64,000 nt of DNA from an uncultured Alistipes sp. (GCA_959604655.1 CAUHCL010000001.1:1-64000), one strand, 5' to 3'; shown: positions 17,980 through 27,180, counted from the first letter of the stretch. Translations and numbers: made by a program. Notes: generated from the sequence alone by a model not told the origin.

Positions 17980-18714
17980 TCACAGTTCGATTATGATTTT
18001 GCCTTTCGGGTTGTCGGGGCCGATACGCAACCCGTCGTCGGCGACGGTGAGGGTCGTGGTGCGGCCGTCGACGACGGCCGCGTAGTCGCCCGCCGCGGGC
18101 AGCTGCTTGTGCGGGTCGATACCCGACAGGGTGCCGTCGGAGGCGGCTTGGCACATTATTATATAAGGGTGGCCCAGAAGCATGCGGGCCTTGTCCATCA
18201 TGCCGCATGCGACTATGCGGCGTATTATGGTGGAGCTGACCTTGCTTTCGGCCACCTGCTGCTGTTCGACCATCTCGATCCCGATGCCCGCGTTGCGTGA
18301 TTCCAGAAAATTGAAGTCGCCCTCCTTGTTGTGGCCGAAACGGTGGTTGTAGCCCACCACCAGACGGCGTATGCCGATTCCCGCTATGTCGTTTTCGATG
18401 AAATCGCGCGGTGACGTGCGGCTGAACTCCTTGGTGAACGGCACCACGATCACGTTGTCGATGCCCGCGCGTTCGAGCAGCCACAGCTTCTCGTCGAGCG
18501 TGCTGAGCAGGCGCAGCCCGTCGCCCGAGCCGAGCACGTAGCGCGGGTGCGGTTCGAAGGTGAGCACGATACTCTCGCCGTCGGACGCCGCGGCCGTCGA
18601 CACGACCCGATGCAGCAGTTCGCCGTGGCCGCCGTGCACACCGTCGAACGACCCCATGGTCGCCACGGCGTTGCGGAACGGCGGAAGATTATTTAATCCT
18701 TTGAATACTCTCAT
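17980..18714 (-). CDS. FAD synthetase (RibF-type adenylyltransferase) with reduced kinase domain
   Basis: A nucleotidyltransferase that adenylates FMN to FAD. Residues 1-180 match the RibF N-domain: ATMGSFDGVHGGHGELL (GxFDGVHxGH), LTFEPHPRYVL, VVGYNHRFGHNKEGD, and SSTIIRRIVACG. At 244 residues it is about 65 shorter than typical bifunctional RibF. The C-terminal part keeps LLGHPYIIM and LPAAGDYAAVV but lacks the GxxLGxPTAN nucleotide-binding motif and the catalytic Glu region of riboflavin kinase. Kinase activity is therefore doubtful. ATG at 18714 is preferred over TTG two codons upstream. Confidence 0.8.
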   Translation of the reverse strand: MRVFKGLNNLPPFRNAVATMGSFDGVHGGHGELLHRVVSTAAASDGESIVLTFEPHPRYVLGSGDGLRLLSTLDEKLWLLERAGIDNVIVVPFTKEFSRTSPRDFIENDIAGIGIRRLVVGYNHRFGHNKEGDFNFLESRNAGIGIEMVEQQQVAESKVSSTIIRRIVACGMMDKARMLLGHPYIIMCQAASDGTLSGIDPHKQLPAAGDYAAVVDGRTTTLTVADDGLRIGPDNPKGKIIIEL

Positions 18715-18741
18715 TTGCAAGCGTTGCGCCCGACGGCAGCC

Positions 18742-19395
18742 CTAATTTTTGTCGTTGCTCTCGTCGGACTCCTTGACGAAATAGGCGACCTTCTCCAGAA
18801 TGGTGGTTATGTCGTAGTTCTCGGCCACGATGCCCTGCGGAAAGTTGAGAGGCGCCGAAGTGAAATTGAGCACCCCCTTGATTCCCGCGTTTATGATCGG
18901 CACCACCAGCGACGGCGCTATGCGCGTGGGCGACGAGATGACCACTATGCTGATGTCCATCGACGACACGACTTCCTCGAACCGATCCATGTGGTAGCAC
19001 GGTATGTCGTCGATCACCGAGCCGACCTTCTGCGGGTCGACGTCGAATGCCGTCACTATCCGCAGCTTGAGCCCCTTGCCGTTGAAATATTTGGTTATGG
19101 CCTGACCGAGGTTGCCCATGCCTATGACGGCGACGTTCATCACGTTGTCGCTGTCGAGGATGCCGTTTATGAACTCGATGAGCACCTTGACGTCGTATCC
19201 CTTTTTCGTGTCGCTCGAAAAGCCTATCAGCATCAGGTCGCGGCGCACCTGCACGGCCGTTATGCCGTGCATGCCCGCCAGCACGTGCGAGAATATGTGA
19301 GTGATTCCCTGCTTGTGGCATGCCAGCAGCGTGCGGCGGTACTCGCTCAGGCGCTCGACGGTCTTTTCGGGTATGTTGTTGCCCACGGTCGACAT
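18742..19395 (-). CDS. rex: redox-sensing transcriptional repressor Rex
   Basis: Cytoplasmic NADH/NAD+-responsive repressor of fermentation and respiration genes, 217 residues. An N-terminal winged helix (KTVERLSEYRRTLLACHKQG, QVRRDLMLIGF) is followed by a Rossmann NAD(H) domain (VAVIGMGNLGQAITKYF, then FDVDPQKVG) and a C-terminal domain-swap helix (ILEKVAYFVKE). It lies 1 bp from the LysM gene and 27 bp before the FAD synthetase gene, so a flavin enzyme and a redox regulator share a transcription unit. Confidence 0.93.
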   Translation of the reverse strand: MSTVGNNIPEKTVERLSEYRRTLLACHKQGITHIFSHVLAGMHGITAVQVRRDLMLIGFSSDTKKGYDVKVLIEFINGILDSDNVMNVAVIGMGNLGQAITKYFNGKGLKLRIVTAFDVDPQKVGSVIDDIPCYHMDRFEEVVSSMDISIVVISSPTRIAPSLVVPIINAGIKGVLNFTSAPLNFPQGIVAENYDITTILEKVAYFVKESDESNDKN

Positions 19396-19396
19396 G

Positions 19397-21253
19397 TTAT
19401 TCGAGCGTTATGGTGTAGTTGCGGTTGTAGTTCACACGCACCCACTCCTGGTTGACATATTTGCCGCCGCGCTGTTGCTGCACGAACTTGTAGTCGGTCT
19501 GCAACGGCTTGAAGCGCATGTCGAGCAGGTTGTATTCGATGTCGGAACGCATCCCCTCGCAGAAGATGACGGCCGTGTCGTAGCCGCGGTAGGCGTAGAG
19601 CGACGGCAGCATGTGGTACGATTCGATGTAGCGGCTGTCGAAATCGCGTACCGTTTGAGAGTCGCGCTTGGCGTGGTAGGTGGATATCATCACCACGTTG
19701 TTGTTGAAGAACGACGTGTGGTCGATGTTGTTGAAACGGCCCCAGCGCGAGGTGCCGAGCACGGTGTACGGCGCGCTCTTCTCGCTGCGCTCGGTGATGG
19801 CCGTATTGGCCGAGGCGAGCGTGCCGAGGATGCGGTCGACGTCGATCTCCGAGTCGGCCAGCACGATGAACAGGCATGGCGTCTCGCTCTTCAGTATGTC
19901 GGTCATGTCGCCGACGGCCGAGGCGGCCGAGTTGCGCGGCGTGAGAATCGAACGCTGGTCGAACGAATAGGTGTAGCTCGCATGCTTGCGGCCCTGCAAC
20001 AGCGTCAGCACCTCCTGCTCGAACTCCTTGTCGTAGGACGAGGCATATATCAGATATATGTCGCGGCCGCCGTCTATCAGATCGGCTATCTTGTCGTATT
20101 TCTTCCCCGGGTCGGGCGACAGCTGGTAGAGTACCGAGCCGTTCACCGACTCGATGTTGGCCAGCGGCGAGACGACGGGTACCGAATTGGTCTGCGCGAA
20201 CTGCATTACGGGGCTAAGTTCGTCCTCGTAAACGGGGCCGACGATGAGATCGGTGCCCGCGAAATCGGCGTCGGACACTATTCGCTCCACCTTGAGACGG
20301 TTGTGCTCGGTGTTGTAGACCTTGAGATCGATATCGCCTTTTCCTTTGGCTTTAAGATCCTCCAGTCCCAACAGGAACCCGCGGTAGAACTCCACGTAGC
20401 TGGCGTTGGGCTTCGAATCGACGCTCAGGGGCAGCATCAGGGCCACGTCGAGCGTCTGCCCCGTGGGCACCGACCTGAATACGACGTTTTCGTCGCTCGG
20501 GTGCGGGACGTTTGCGAAATGATGCTGCTCGGCTGCGTCGTCGTTCTGCGGCACGTCAGCCGTCTCGGGGTCGGGAATGCGGACCATGGCGCCCGCCTTG
20601 AGACCCTCGGACACGTCGTTGAGTTCGGCGAAGCGGGCTTCGGTGATGCCGTATCGGCGCGACAGCGAATAGACGGTCTCCCCGGGCTGCACCACATGAT
20701 ATTTGTAGCCGTTGTCGGCGGCCTTGCTGAGATTGTCGGCGTATTCGGCCATCTCGCTTTGCGCTTCCTCTTCCGACGACGAACCTATCTCGGCCTTGCG
20801 GATCGACAGTACGTCGCCGATCGTGAGGCTGTGAGGGTCGACCGAGGGGTTGTCCTCGCGCAGCGTCGCCACCGAGATGTTGTAGTCGCGCGCGATGGCG
20901 TAGAGCGTCTCTCCCGCCTTGATCTTGTGCGAGAGGAACTCCTTCTTACGCTTGCGTTCGGCGCGTGCGTCGGCTTTCGCCTTTTCGGGGACGGGGATCT
21001 TCACCGTCTGGTCGATCCGCAGCCCGTCGACCGCGCTCGGGTTGCACTCCTTTAAGGTGTTCTCGTCCGACCCGTAGGCTTTCGCTATCGAATAGAGCGT
21101 CTCGCCCGATTTCACGGTGTGGACGTAGTACTTCTTGCCGTTGATGAACACGATTACGGCACTCTTCTCTATCGCGGGCGCATACTCGGCCGCGACGCCG
21201 AAAAACATCGTGAATATGGCTCCTGCCGCGATGATTCGCTGTAATAGTCTCAT
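19397..21253 (-). CDS. triple-LysM protein fused to a periplasmic receptor-like domain
   Basis: A 618-residue exported protein. After a signal peptide come three LysM domains, at about residues 42-88 (YYVHTVKSGETLYSIAKAYG), 108-152 (HKIKAGETLYAIARDYN) and 183-228 (YHVVQPGETVYSLSRRYG). Residues 260-618 resemble a type 1 periplasmic binding / LpoA-like fold (VALMLPLSVDSKPNASYVEF, GTDLIVGPVYEDELSPVMQF). LysM should hold it on peptidoglycan. A role as a regulator of cell-wall synthesis, like LpoA, is inference. It is 1 bp from rex and 78 bp after the exonuclease gene. Confidence 0.8.
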   Translation of the reverse strand: MRLLQRIIAAGAIFTMFFGVAAEYAPAIEKSAVIVFINGKKYYVHTVKSGETLYSIAKAYGSDENTLKECNPSAVDGLRIDQTVKIPVPEKAKADARAERKRKKEFLSHKIKAGETLYAIARDYNISVATLREDNPSVDPHSLTIGDVLSIRKAEIGSSSEEEAQSEMAEYADNLSKAADNGYKYHVVQPGETVYSLSRRYGITEARFAELNDVSEGLKAGAMVRIPDPETADVPQNDDAAEQHHFANVPHPSDENVVFRSVPTGQTLDVALMLPLSVDSKPNASYVEFYRGFLLGLEDLKAKGKGDIDLKVYNTEHNRLKVERIVSDADFAGTDLIVGPVYEDELSPVMQFAQTNSVPVVSPLANIESVNGSVLYQLSPDPGKKYDKIADLIDGGRDIYLIYASSYDKEFEQEVLTLLQGRKHASYTYSFDQRSILTPRNSAASAVGDMTDILKSETPCLFIVLADSEIDVDRILGTLASANTAITERSEKSAPYTVLGTSRWGRFNNIDHTSFFNNNVVMISTYHAKRDSQTVRDFDSRYIESYHMLPSLYAYRGYDTAVIFCEGMRSDIEYNLLDMRFKPLQTDYKFVQQQRGGKYVNQEWVRVNYNRNYTITLE

Positions 21254-21331
21254 AAAATTAACATTAAGTTCGGCGACGCAGTCGCCGAACCTCGGTTTGG
21301 TGTTATTGTATCCGCCGCGCGGGAAACGCCG

Positions 21332-22099
21332 TCAGCATTTCCGATCGCGGAATCGTATCTCGGTGATGACCTTCTTGGTGTAGAGCGGGAAATCGCCGTT
21401 CATTATCCATGAATAGTAGCTCGGTTCCTCGCGGAACACCTCGCTCACCACGCGGCCCTTGTGCTTGCCGAAGCTGAATATCTCCTGCCCCTTGTCGTCG
21501 TATACGATGCGTCCCGCATAGTCCGCCGACTCGCAGCGCGCCGAGAACTCGGCCAGACCCGCAATGTCGTTGGGCAGGTCGGGATAGCGGTCGAGCTGCG
21601 CCTTGAGCACCTCGTAGGTGGCTTTGGTGTCGGCCTCGGCCGAGTGGGCGTCGGTCAGGTCCTTGTCGCAGTAGAACTTGTAGGCGGCCACCAGCGTGCG
21701 CTGCTCCATCTTGTGGAAGATGTTCTGCACGTCGATGAACTTGCGTTTCTTGAAGTCGACGTCGACTCCCGCGCGCAGAAATTCCTCGACCAGCATCGGA
21801 AGATCGAACCGATTGGAATTGAATCCGCCGAAGTCGCACCCTTCGATGAACCGATAGAGCGATTTGGCAATCTGCGCGAACGTGGGGGCATCCTTCACGT
21901 CGTCGTCGGTGATGCCGTGGATGGCCGTCGAGGTCTCGGGGATGTGCATCTGCGGGTTTATCAGCCGCGTGCGGACCTCTTCGCTGCCGTCGGGCATGAC
22001 CTTCACCATCGATATCTCCACTATGCGGTCCTTAGCCGTATCAACGCCCGTCGTCTCCAGGTCGAAGAAGACGATCGGGCGTTTGAGATTCAGATCCAT
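21332..22099 (-). CDS. DnaQ-like 3'-5' exonuclease (DEDDh family)
   Basis: A 255-residue exonuclease. ExoI FFDLETTGVD has the Asp-Glu pair, ExoII GGFNSNRFDLPML the second Asp, and ExoIII HSAEADTKAT the His-Asp. The C-terminus has FSFGKHKGRVVSEV and PSYYSWIMNGDF, a small domain found in many Bacteroidota and in exonuclease X-like proteins. It lies 10 bp from dnaN, which favours a proofreading or repair role beside the sliding clamp. Confidence 0.88.
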   Translation of the reverse strand: MDLNLKRPIVFFDLETTGVDTAKDRIVEISMVKVMPDGSEEVRTRLINPQMHIPETSTAIHGITDDDVKDAPTFAQIAKSLYRFIEGCDFGGFNSNRFDLPMLVEEFLRAGVDVDFKKRKFIDVQNIFHKMEQRTLVAAYKFYCDKDLTDAHSAEADTKATYEVLKAQLDRYPDLPNDIAGLAEFSARCESADYAGRIVYDDKGQEIFSFGKHKGRVVSEVFREEPSYYSWIMNGDFPLYTKKVITEIRFRDRKC

Positions 22100-22109
22100 C
22101 GCTTGAGGT

Positions 22110-23234
22110 TTATGCGTTTATCATCATGGGCATGAGCAACATAAGCGTCTCGCTGCTCTGCTTGTCGTCGTATACGGGCTTGAACACTCCCGCACGGGTC
22201 GAGTCGGCCAGCTCCACCACCACCGTGGGGGTGTCGATGTTCGACAGTATCTCGACCAGGAACGTCGACTTGAAGCCGATGGTGACGGGGTCGCCGTCGT
22301 AGCTGCACGAGATGGTCTCGTTGGCCGACACCGAGAAGTCGATGTCCTGAGCCGTGAGGTTCACGCGGTTGTCGGCTATGTCCATGCGGATGAGGTTCGT
22401 GGTAGGATTCGAGCACACGGCCACGCGCTTGATTCCGTTGACGAACTCCACGCGGTCGATGAGGACCTTGTTGGGGTTGGCGGCGGGGATCACGGCGTTG
22501 TAGTTGGGATAGTTGCCCTCGATCAGACGGCACACTAACTTGAAGCTCTTCAGGTCGAACGTGACGTTCTTGGCGTCGAACGTGACGGCCACGGCCTCTT
22601 CCTCCTTCAAAAGCAGGGTCTTGAGAAGGTTGGCGGGTTTCTTGGGCAGGATGAACGACGACGAGAAGTCGCCTGCGTTCTCGGCCGCATACTTCACGAG
22701 CTTGTGTGCGTCGGTGGCCACGAACGTGAGCGATTCGGGGGTGAAATCGAAGTAGACGCCGTTCATCACAGGACGCAGCTCGTCGTCGGCCGTGGCGAAT
22801 ATGGTCTTGTTGATTCCGTTGACCAGCATGTCGACGTCGAGCGTGAGGCTCTTGCGTTCGTTGCCGAGGCTCTGCACGGCGGGATAGCTCACGGCGTTGG
22901 CTCCCGGGATCGAGAGGTGGCCGCTCGCCCATGTGATCGCTATCTCCCACGTGGTGTCGTTCACGTCGATCTCAAGCGGCATTTCGGGGAACTCCTTGAG
23001 CGAGTCGAGCATCAATTTGGCGGGTGCGGCGATCACGCCTTCGCGTTCGATGTTCTCCACCGCGATGGATCCTATGAGGGTGGTCTCCAGATCGGAAGTG
23101 GTGACGGTCAACCGTCCCTCTTTGAGCTCCATGAGGAAATACTCCAGAATGGGGAGAGAACTTTTGTTGCTGATTACCTTGCCCGTGGTCGCCAGCAGCG
23201 ACAACAGCGCAGAACTTGATACTGTAAATTTCAT
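22110..23234 (-). CDS. dnaN: DNA polymerase III beta subunit (sliding clamp)
   Basis: Ring-forming processivity clamp, 374 residues, with three homologous domains. Seen are MKFTVSSSALLSLLATTGKV, LPILEYFLMELKEGRLTVTT, FVATDAHKLVKYAAE, and the C-terminal hydrophobic cleft region ETLMLLMPMMINA for clamp-binding peptides. It is separate from dnaA and gyrB, as is common in Bacteroidales. It is 38 bp downstream of the nucleoside phosphorylase gene. Confidence 0.96.
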   Translation of the reverse strand: MKFTVSSSALLSLLATTGKVISNKSSLPILEYFLMELKEGRLTVTTSDLETTLIGSIAVENIEREGVIAAPAKLMLDSLKEFPEMPLEIDVNDTTWEIAITWASGHLSIPGANAVSYPAVQSLGNERKSLTLDVDMLVNGINKTIFATADDELRPVMNGVYFDFTPESLTFVATDAHKLVKYAAENAGDFSSSFILPKKPANLLKTLLLKEEEAVAVTFDAKNVTFDLKSFKLVCRLIEGNYPNYNAVIPAANPNKVLIDRVEFVNGIKRVAVCSNPTTNLIRMDIADNRVNLTAQDIDFSVSANETISCSYDGDPVTIGFKSTFLVEILSNIDTPTVVVELADSTRAGVFKPVYDDKQSSETLMLLMPMMINA

Positions 23235-23272
23235 ATTGATGTCGAATTGTTGTCGAAATAATCGTTGTTAAA

Positions 23273-24157
23273 TCATTGTGCCGAAGCGAGTTTGTCGAGC
23301 GCCATGCCTATCATGTGCTCCACGAACGGCTTGTAGTCGGTGCAGGCGTCGCGGGCTATGCGCTGCGCTATGACGGTGCACATCGTCGTGGCGCGGTGGT
23401 CCATCAGCGCGGCCAGACCCGCGAGGGCCGAACCCTCCATCTCGAAGTTGGTTATGCGGCGGCCGCCGTAGCGGAACGACTCGATTTTGGCGTTGAGATC
23501 GGGGTCGGCGGGACGCAGACGCACCCAACGGCCCTGCGGGGCGTAGAACCCGGGTGCCGCTATGGTTATGCCCTCCGTTACCGAGTCCTTGAATAGCTCG
23601 CGCAGCTCGGGATCGCAGTCGACGAAATAGGGCTTGGGCAGCAGTTCGCTCCACCCCGTGTGACGCATGAACGCGCGTTCGATCTCCAGATCACACACCT
23701 CGTTGCGCCCCTCGTAGAAGTTCAGAAGGCCGTCGAATCCGACCGACGTGACGGAGTGCACCACCTCGCCCACCTCGATGTCGGGTTGCAGGGCGCCCGT
23801 GGTGCCGAGCCGCACGAGCGTCAGGCGGCGTTTGCGCTCCCTGACCGTGCGGGTGGCGAAGTCGATGTTGGCCAGCGCGTCCAGCTCCGTTACGGATATG
23901 TCGATGTTCCCGATGCCGATTCCCGTCGATAATACGCTCATCCGCTTGCCGCGATAGAGGCCCGTCACGGTGTTGAATTCGCGGTTCGACGCACGGCACT
24001 CCACGCTGTCGAACAGCGCCGACACCATGGCCACGCGGGCGGGATCGCCCACCAGAATTACGGTGTCGGCGAGCTGCTCGGGACGCAGGTGCAGGTGGAA
24101 TACCGAACCGTCGTCGTTGATTATCAATTCCGAAGAGGGTATTATTCTGGTCTGCAT
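23273..24157 (-). CDS. nucleoside phosphorylase (uridine phosphorylase-like)
   Basis: A 294-residue PNP/UDP-family enzyme that splits nucleosides with phosphate. The phosphate-binding LVGDPARVAMVSALFD, the VLSTGIGIGNIDI and RLGTTGALQPDI segments, and the ribose-binding NFEMEGSALAGLAAL are present. The base preference cannot be read with certainty; uridine phosphorylase is the closest impression. It has a good promoter 38 bp upstream. Confidence 0.85.
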   Translation of the reverse strand: MQTRIIPSSELIINDDGSVFHLHLRPEQLADTVILVGDPARVAMVSALFDSVECRASNREFNTVTGLYRGKRMSVLSTGIGIGNIDISVTELDALANIDFATRTVRERKRRLTLVRLGTTGALQPDIEVGEVVHSVTSVGFDGLLNFYEGRNEVCDLEIERAFMRHTGWSELLPKPYFVDCDPELRELFKDSVTEGITIAAPGFYAPQGRWVRLRPADPDLNAKIESFRYGGRRITNFEMEGSALAGLAALMDHRATTMCTVIAQRIARDACTDYKPFVEHMIGMALDKLASAQ

Positions 24158-24194
24158 ACGATAAATTTTCTCCGTTTGTCTTTTTTATGTGGCA

Positions 24195-24225
24195 TAAAAG
24201 TAATATATTTACCTCGAATTACAAA
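24195..24225 (-). promoter_or_regulatory. candidate promoter of the nucleoside phosphorylase gene
   Basis: On the minus strand, TTTG (24222-24225), a 19-nt spacer, and TACTTTTA (24195-24202), which matches TAnnTTTG at all but the last base. Confidence 0.5.
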
Positions 24226-24275
24226 AATAAATCAACCTTTTTTATTTTAAGTACAACTGCATAAAACCGTAATAA

Positions 24276-25664
24276 ATGACACTGATTAAATCGATTTCCG
24301 GCATTCGCGGTACCATAGGCGGTGCGCAGGGCGACAACCTTACGCCCATCGACATCGTGAAGTTCACGACGGCCTACGTGCGCTTCATGAGCGAGAAACA
24401 CAACGGCAAAAGGCTTACCATAGTCGTCGGTCGCGACGCGCGTATTTCGGGTCCGATGGTGAACGACATAATAGAAGGCACTCTGGTGGGATGCGGCGCC
24501 GACGTCATAAACGTCGGGTTGTGCACCACCCCGGGTACGGAAATGGCCGTCATAACGCATAAGGCCGACGGCGGAATAATCATCACCGCGTCGCACAACC
24601 CCAAGCAGTGGAACGCACTCAAGCTGCTCAACGAGCGGGGCGAGTTCCTGAACGACGCGGAGGGCAAGCGGGTGCTCGCACTGGCCGAGGACGACGATTT
24701 CGTATTCCCCGAGGTGGACGCCATAGGCCGAGTGGTGTCGTGCGAGGATTTCAACTCGCGCCATATCGAGCAGGTGCTGGCCATGTCGCTCGTGGATCGC
24801 GAGGCGGTGCGCGGGCGCAGATTCAAGGTCGTGGTGGACGCCGTAAACTCGGTCGGCGGAGTGGTCATCCCGCAGCTGCTGCGCGAGCTGGGCTGCGAGG
24901 TGGTGGAGCTGAACTGCGAGCCGAACGGACATTTCGCCCATAATCCCGAGCCGCTGCCCGAGAATCTGACCGAAATATCGGAGGTTATCGTGCGCGAGAA
25001 GGCCGATCTGGGCGTCGTGGTCGATCCCGACGTCGACCGTCTGGCGTTAGTGTGCGAGAACGGCGACATGTTCGGCGAGGAATATACGCTGGTGGCCGTG
25101 GCCGATTACGTGCTGTCGCACACGGCGGGCAATACGGTCTCGAACCTCAGTTCGTCGCGGGCGCTGCGCGACGTGACGGAGGCGCACAGCGGAAAATACG
25201 AGGCGTCGGCCGTCGGCGAGGTGAACGTGGTGGCCAAGATGAAGGAGACGGGTGCCGTCATAGGCGGCGAAGGAAACGGCGGAGTCATCTACCCTGCCCT
25301 GCATTACGGCCGCGACGCGCTGGTGGGCGTGGCGCTCTTTTTGAGCTTCCTCGTGAAGAAGGGAATGACCATGACCGAGCTGCGCAGCACCTATCCCGCA
25401 TACTTCGCATCGAAGAACAAGATAGAGCTTACGCCGGCCATCGACGTGGATAAAGTCCTGCTTGAGATGAAGAATCGTTACTCGGGTGAGAAAGTGAACG
25501 ATATAGACGGCGTGAAGATCGATTTCCCAGAGAACTGGGTGCATCTGCGCAAGTCGAATACCGAGCCTATAATCCGCATCTACACAGAGGCTAAGTCGCC
25601 CGAGGAGGCCGACGCGCTGGCGAAGAAGATCATAGGCGAGGTGAAGGAGATATGTAATTTGTGA
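24276..25664 (+). CDS. glmM: alpha-D-phosphohexomutase, probable phosphoglucosamine mutase
   Basis: A 462-residue phosphosugar mutase, probably making glucosamine-1-phosphate for peptidoglycan and LPS. The start ISGIRGTIGG is typical of the family. The phosphoserine loop is IIITASHNPKQWNALKLLN, the metal loop VVDPDVDRLAL, the sugar-binding loop GGEGNGGVIYPALHYGRD, and the phosphate-binding loop KSNTEPIIRIYTEA. Bacteroidota carry several mutases of this type, so phosphomannomutase/phosphoglucomutase activity is an alternative. Confidence 0.85.
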   Translation: MTLIKSISGIRGTIGGAQGDNLTPIDIVKFTTAYVRFMSEKHNGKRLTIVVGRDARISGPMVNDIIEGTLVGCGADVINVGLCTTPGTEMAVITHKADGGIIITASHNPKQWNALKLLNERGEFLNDAEGKRVLALAEDDDFVFPEVDAIGRVVSCEDFNSRHIEQVLAMSLVDREAVRGRRFKVVVDAVNSVGGVVIPQLLRELGCEVVELNCEPNGHFAHNPEPLPENLTEISEVIVREKADLGVVVDPDVDRLALVCENGDMFGEEYTLVAVADYVLSHTAGNTVSNLSSSRALRDVTEAHSGKYEASAVGEVNVVAKMKETGAVIGGEGNGGVIYPALHYGRDALVGVALFLSFLVKKGMTMTELRSTYPAYFASKNKIELTPAIDVDKVLLEMKNRYSGEKVNDIDGVKIDFPENWVHLRKSNTEPIIRIYTEAKSPEEADALAKKIIGEVKEICNL

Positions 25665-25668
25665 TTCG

Positions 25669-25712
25669 GTTCGCCGACGGCGGAGGACTGCCGACATGGC
25701 AGTGCCATGTCG
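25669..25712 (+). repeat. interspersed palindromic repeat, family A, short copy 3
   Basis: Only the left end GTTCGCCGACGGCGGAGGA and the terminal hairpin CGACATGGC-AGT-GCCATGTCG remain, joined by CTGC. The central palindrome is deleted. It sits between glmM and the dipeptidase gene. Confidence 0.8.
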
Positions 25713-25737
25713 AAATATAAGATTAAATATTTACGTT

Positions 25738-27105
25738 ATGAAAAAAGCACATGATTATATAGGTGTCAACAAGGACCGTTTCATCGATGAGCTGTTCGAG
25801 CTGTTGCGCATACCCTCGATCAGCGCGCAGTCGGAGCACAAACCCGACATGCAGCGTTGCGCCGAGTGGCTTGCGGCCGCGCTCGTGAAGGCGGGTGCCG
25901 ACCATGCCGAGGTGATGCCCACCGACGGCAATCCCGTGGTGTTCGCCGAAAAGATGGTCGATCCCGCGGCCAAAACGGTGCTGGTTTACGGTCATTACGA
26001 CGTGATGCCCGTCGACCCGCGCGAGGAATGGCGCACCGAGCCGTTCGAGCCGACGATAAAGGACGGCCGTATTTGGGGTCGCGGCGCGGACGACGACAAG
26101 GGGCAGCTGTTCATGCACGCCAAGGCGTTCGAGGCCATGTGCGCGACCGATTCGCTGCCGTGCAACGTGAAATTCATGCTCGAAGGCGAGGAGGAGATCG
26201 GTTCGCCGAGCCTCTACAAGTTCTGCGCCGACAATCGGGAGATGCTCGCGGCCGACATAATACTGGTGTCGGACACCTCGATGATCTCGATGGATACCCC
26301 GTCGATCACGTGCGGTCTGCGCGGTCTGACGTACATGGAGGTGGAGGTGACGGGACCGAACAAGGATCTGCACTCGGGACTCTTCGGCGGAGCCGTGGCC
26401 AATCCCGCCAATGTGCTCACGCGTCTGGTCGCGTCGCTGGTCGACGACAAGGGTCGCGTGACGATCGACGGATTCTACGACGACGTGCGCGAACTGACGC
26501 CCGCCGAGCGCAAGGCATTCAACGAGGCGCCTTTCGATTTGGACGAATACAAGAGGTCTCTCGACGTGGACGACGTGGAGGGCGAGGATGGTTACACCAC
26601 CATAGAACGCACGGGCGTGCGTCCCTCGCTGGACGTGAACGGCATCTGGGGCGGATACATCGAGGAAGGGACCAAAACGGTGATCCCGTCGAAAGCGTCG
26701 GCCAAGATATCGATGCGACTGGTGCCGAATCAGGACTTCGAGAAGATAGCGGAGCTGTTCGAGCGTCACTTCAGGGCCATAGCGCCCGCGAGCGTGAAGG
26801 TCGACGTGCGTTTCCTGCACGGCGGTGCGCCCTATGTGGCCCCCACTGACATGCCCGCCTACAAGGCGGCCGAGCAGGCGATAGCCGACACCTTCGGCAA
26901 GAAGCCCCTGCCCTTTTATTCGGGCGGTTCGATTCCGATCATCAGCGGATTCGAACGCATATTGGGCATCAAGTCGCTGCTTATAGGGTTCGGACTCGCG
27001 GAGGATGCCATTCACTCGCCCAACGAGAGTTACGGCCTGGACCAGTTCTTCAAAGGGTTGGAGACGATACCTCTGTTCTATAAGTATTTCGCCGAGGCGA
27101 AGTAG
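25738..27105 (+). CDS. M20 family dipeptidase
   Basis: A 455-residue zinc peptidase that cleaves dipeptides in the cytoplasm. Metal ligands and catalytic residues are visible in VYGHYDVMPVD (His), GRGADDDKGQLF (bridging Asp) and LEGEEEIGSPS (catalytic Glu and ligand). The lid/dimerisation domain lies in the middle (TGPNKDLHSGLFGGAV), and YSGGSIPII is near the C-terminus. ATG at 25738 is preferred over an earlier in-frame codon that overlaps the repeat copy. A strong terminator follows the gene. Confidence 0.92.
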   Translation: MKKAHDYIGVNKDRFIDELFELLRIPSISAQSEHKPDMQRCAEWLAAALVKAGADHAEVMPTDGNPVVFAEKMVDPAAKTVLVYGHYDVMPVDPREEWRTEPFEPTIKDGRIWGRGADDDKGQLFMHAKAFEAMCATDSLPCNVKFMLEGEEEIGSPSLYKFCADNREMLAADIILVSDTSMISMDTPSITCGLRGLTYMEVEVTGPNKDLHSGLFGGAVANPANVLTRLVASLVDDKGRVTIDGFYDDVRELTPAERKAFNEAPFDLDEYKRSLDVDDVEGEDGYTTIERTGVRPSLDVNGIWGGYIEEGTKTVIPSKASAKISMRLVPNQDFEKIAELFERHFRAIAPASVKVDVRFLHGGAPYVAPTDMPAYKAAEQAIADTFGKKPLPFYSGGSIPIISGFERILGIKSLLIGFGLAEDAIHSPNESYGLDQFFKGLETIPLFYKYFAEAK

Positions 27106-27126
27106 AGCCTTGTGCGGCAAGAGTGC

Positions 27127-27160
27127 GAGCGGTCGTCCGACGGGCGGCCGCTCGGTTTTT
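27127..27160 (+). terminator. terminator of the M20 dipeptidase gene
   Basis: Stem GAGCGGTCGTC / GGGCGGCCGCTC (with G-U pairs) followed by GGTTTTTG. Confidence 0.7.
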
Positions 27161-27180
27161 GCTTTATGGTCACGGTGGCG

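Noticed and set aside
25669..25712. Short repeat copy considered as a rho-independent terminator of glmM
   Set aside because: The stem is strong, but no U-run follows and the same hairpin recurs after many unrelated genes as part of a larger element.
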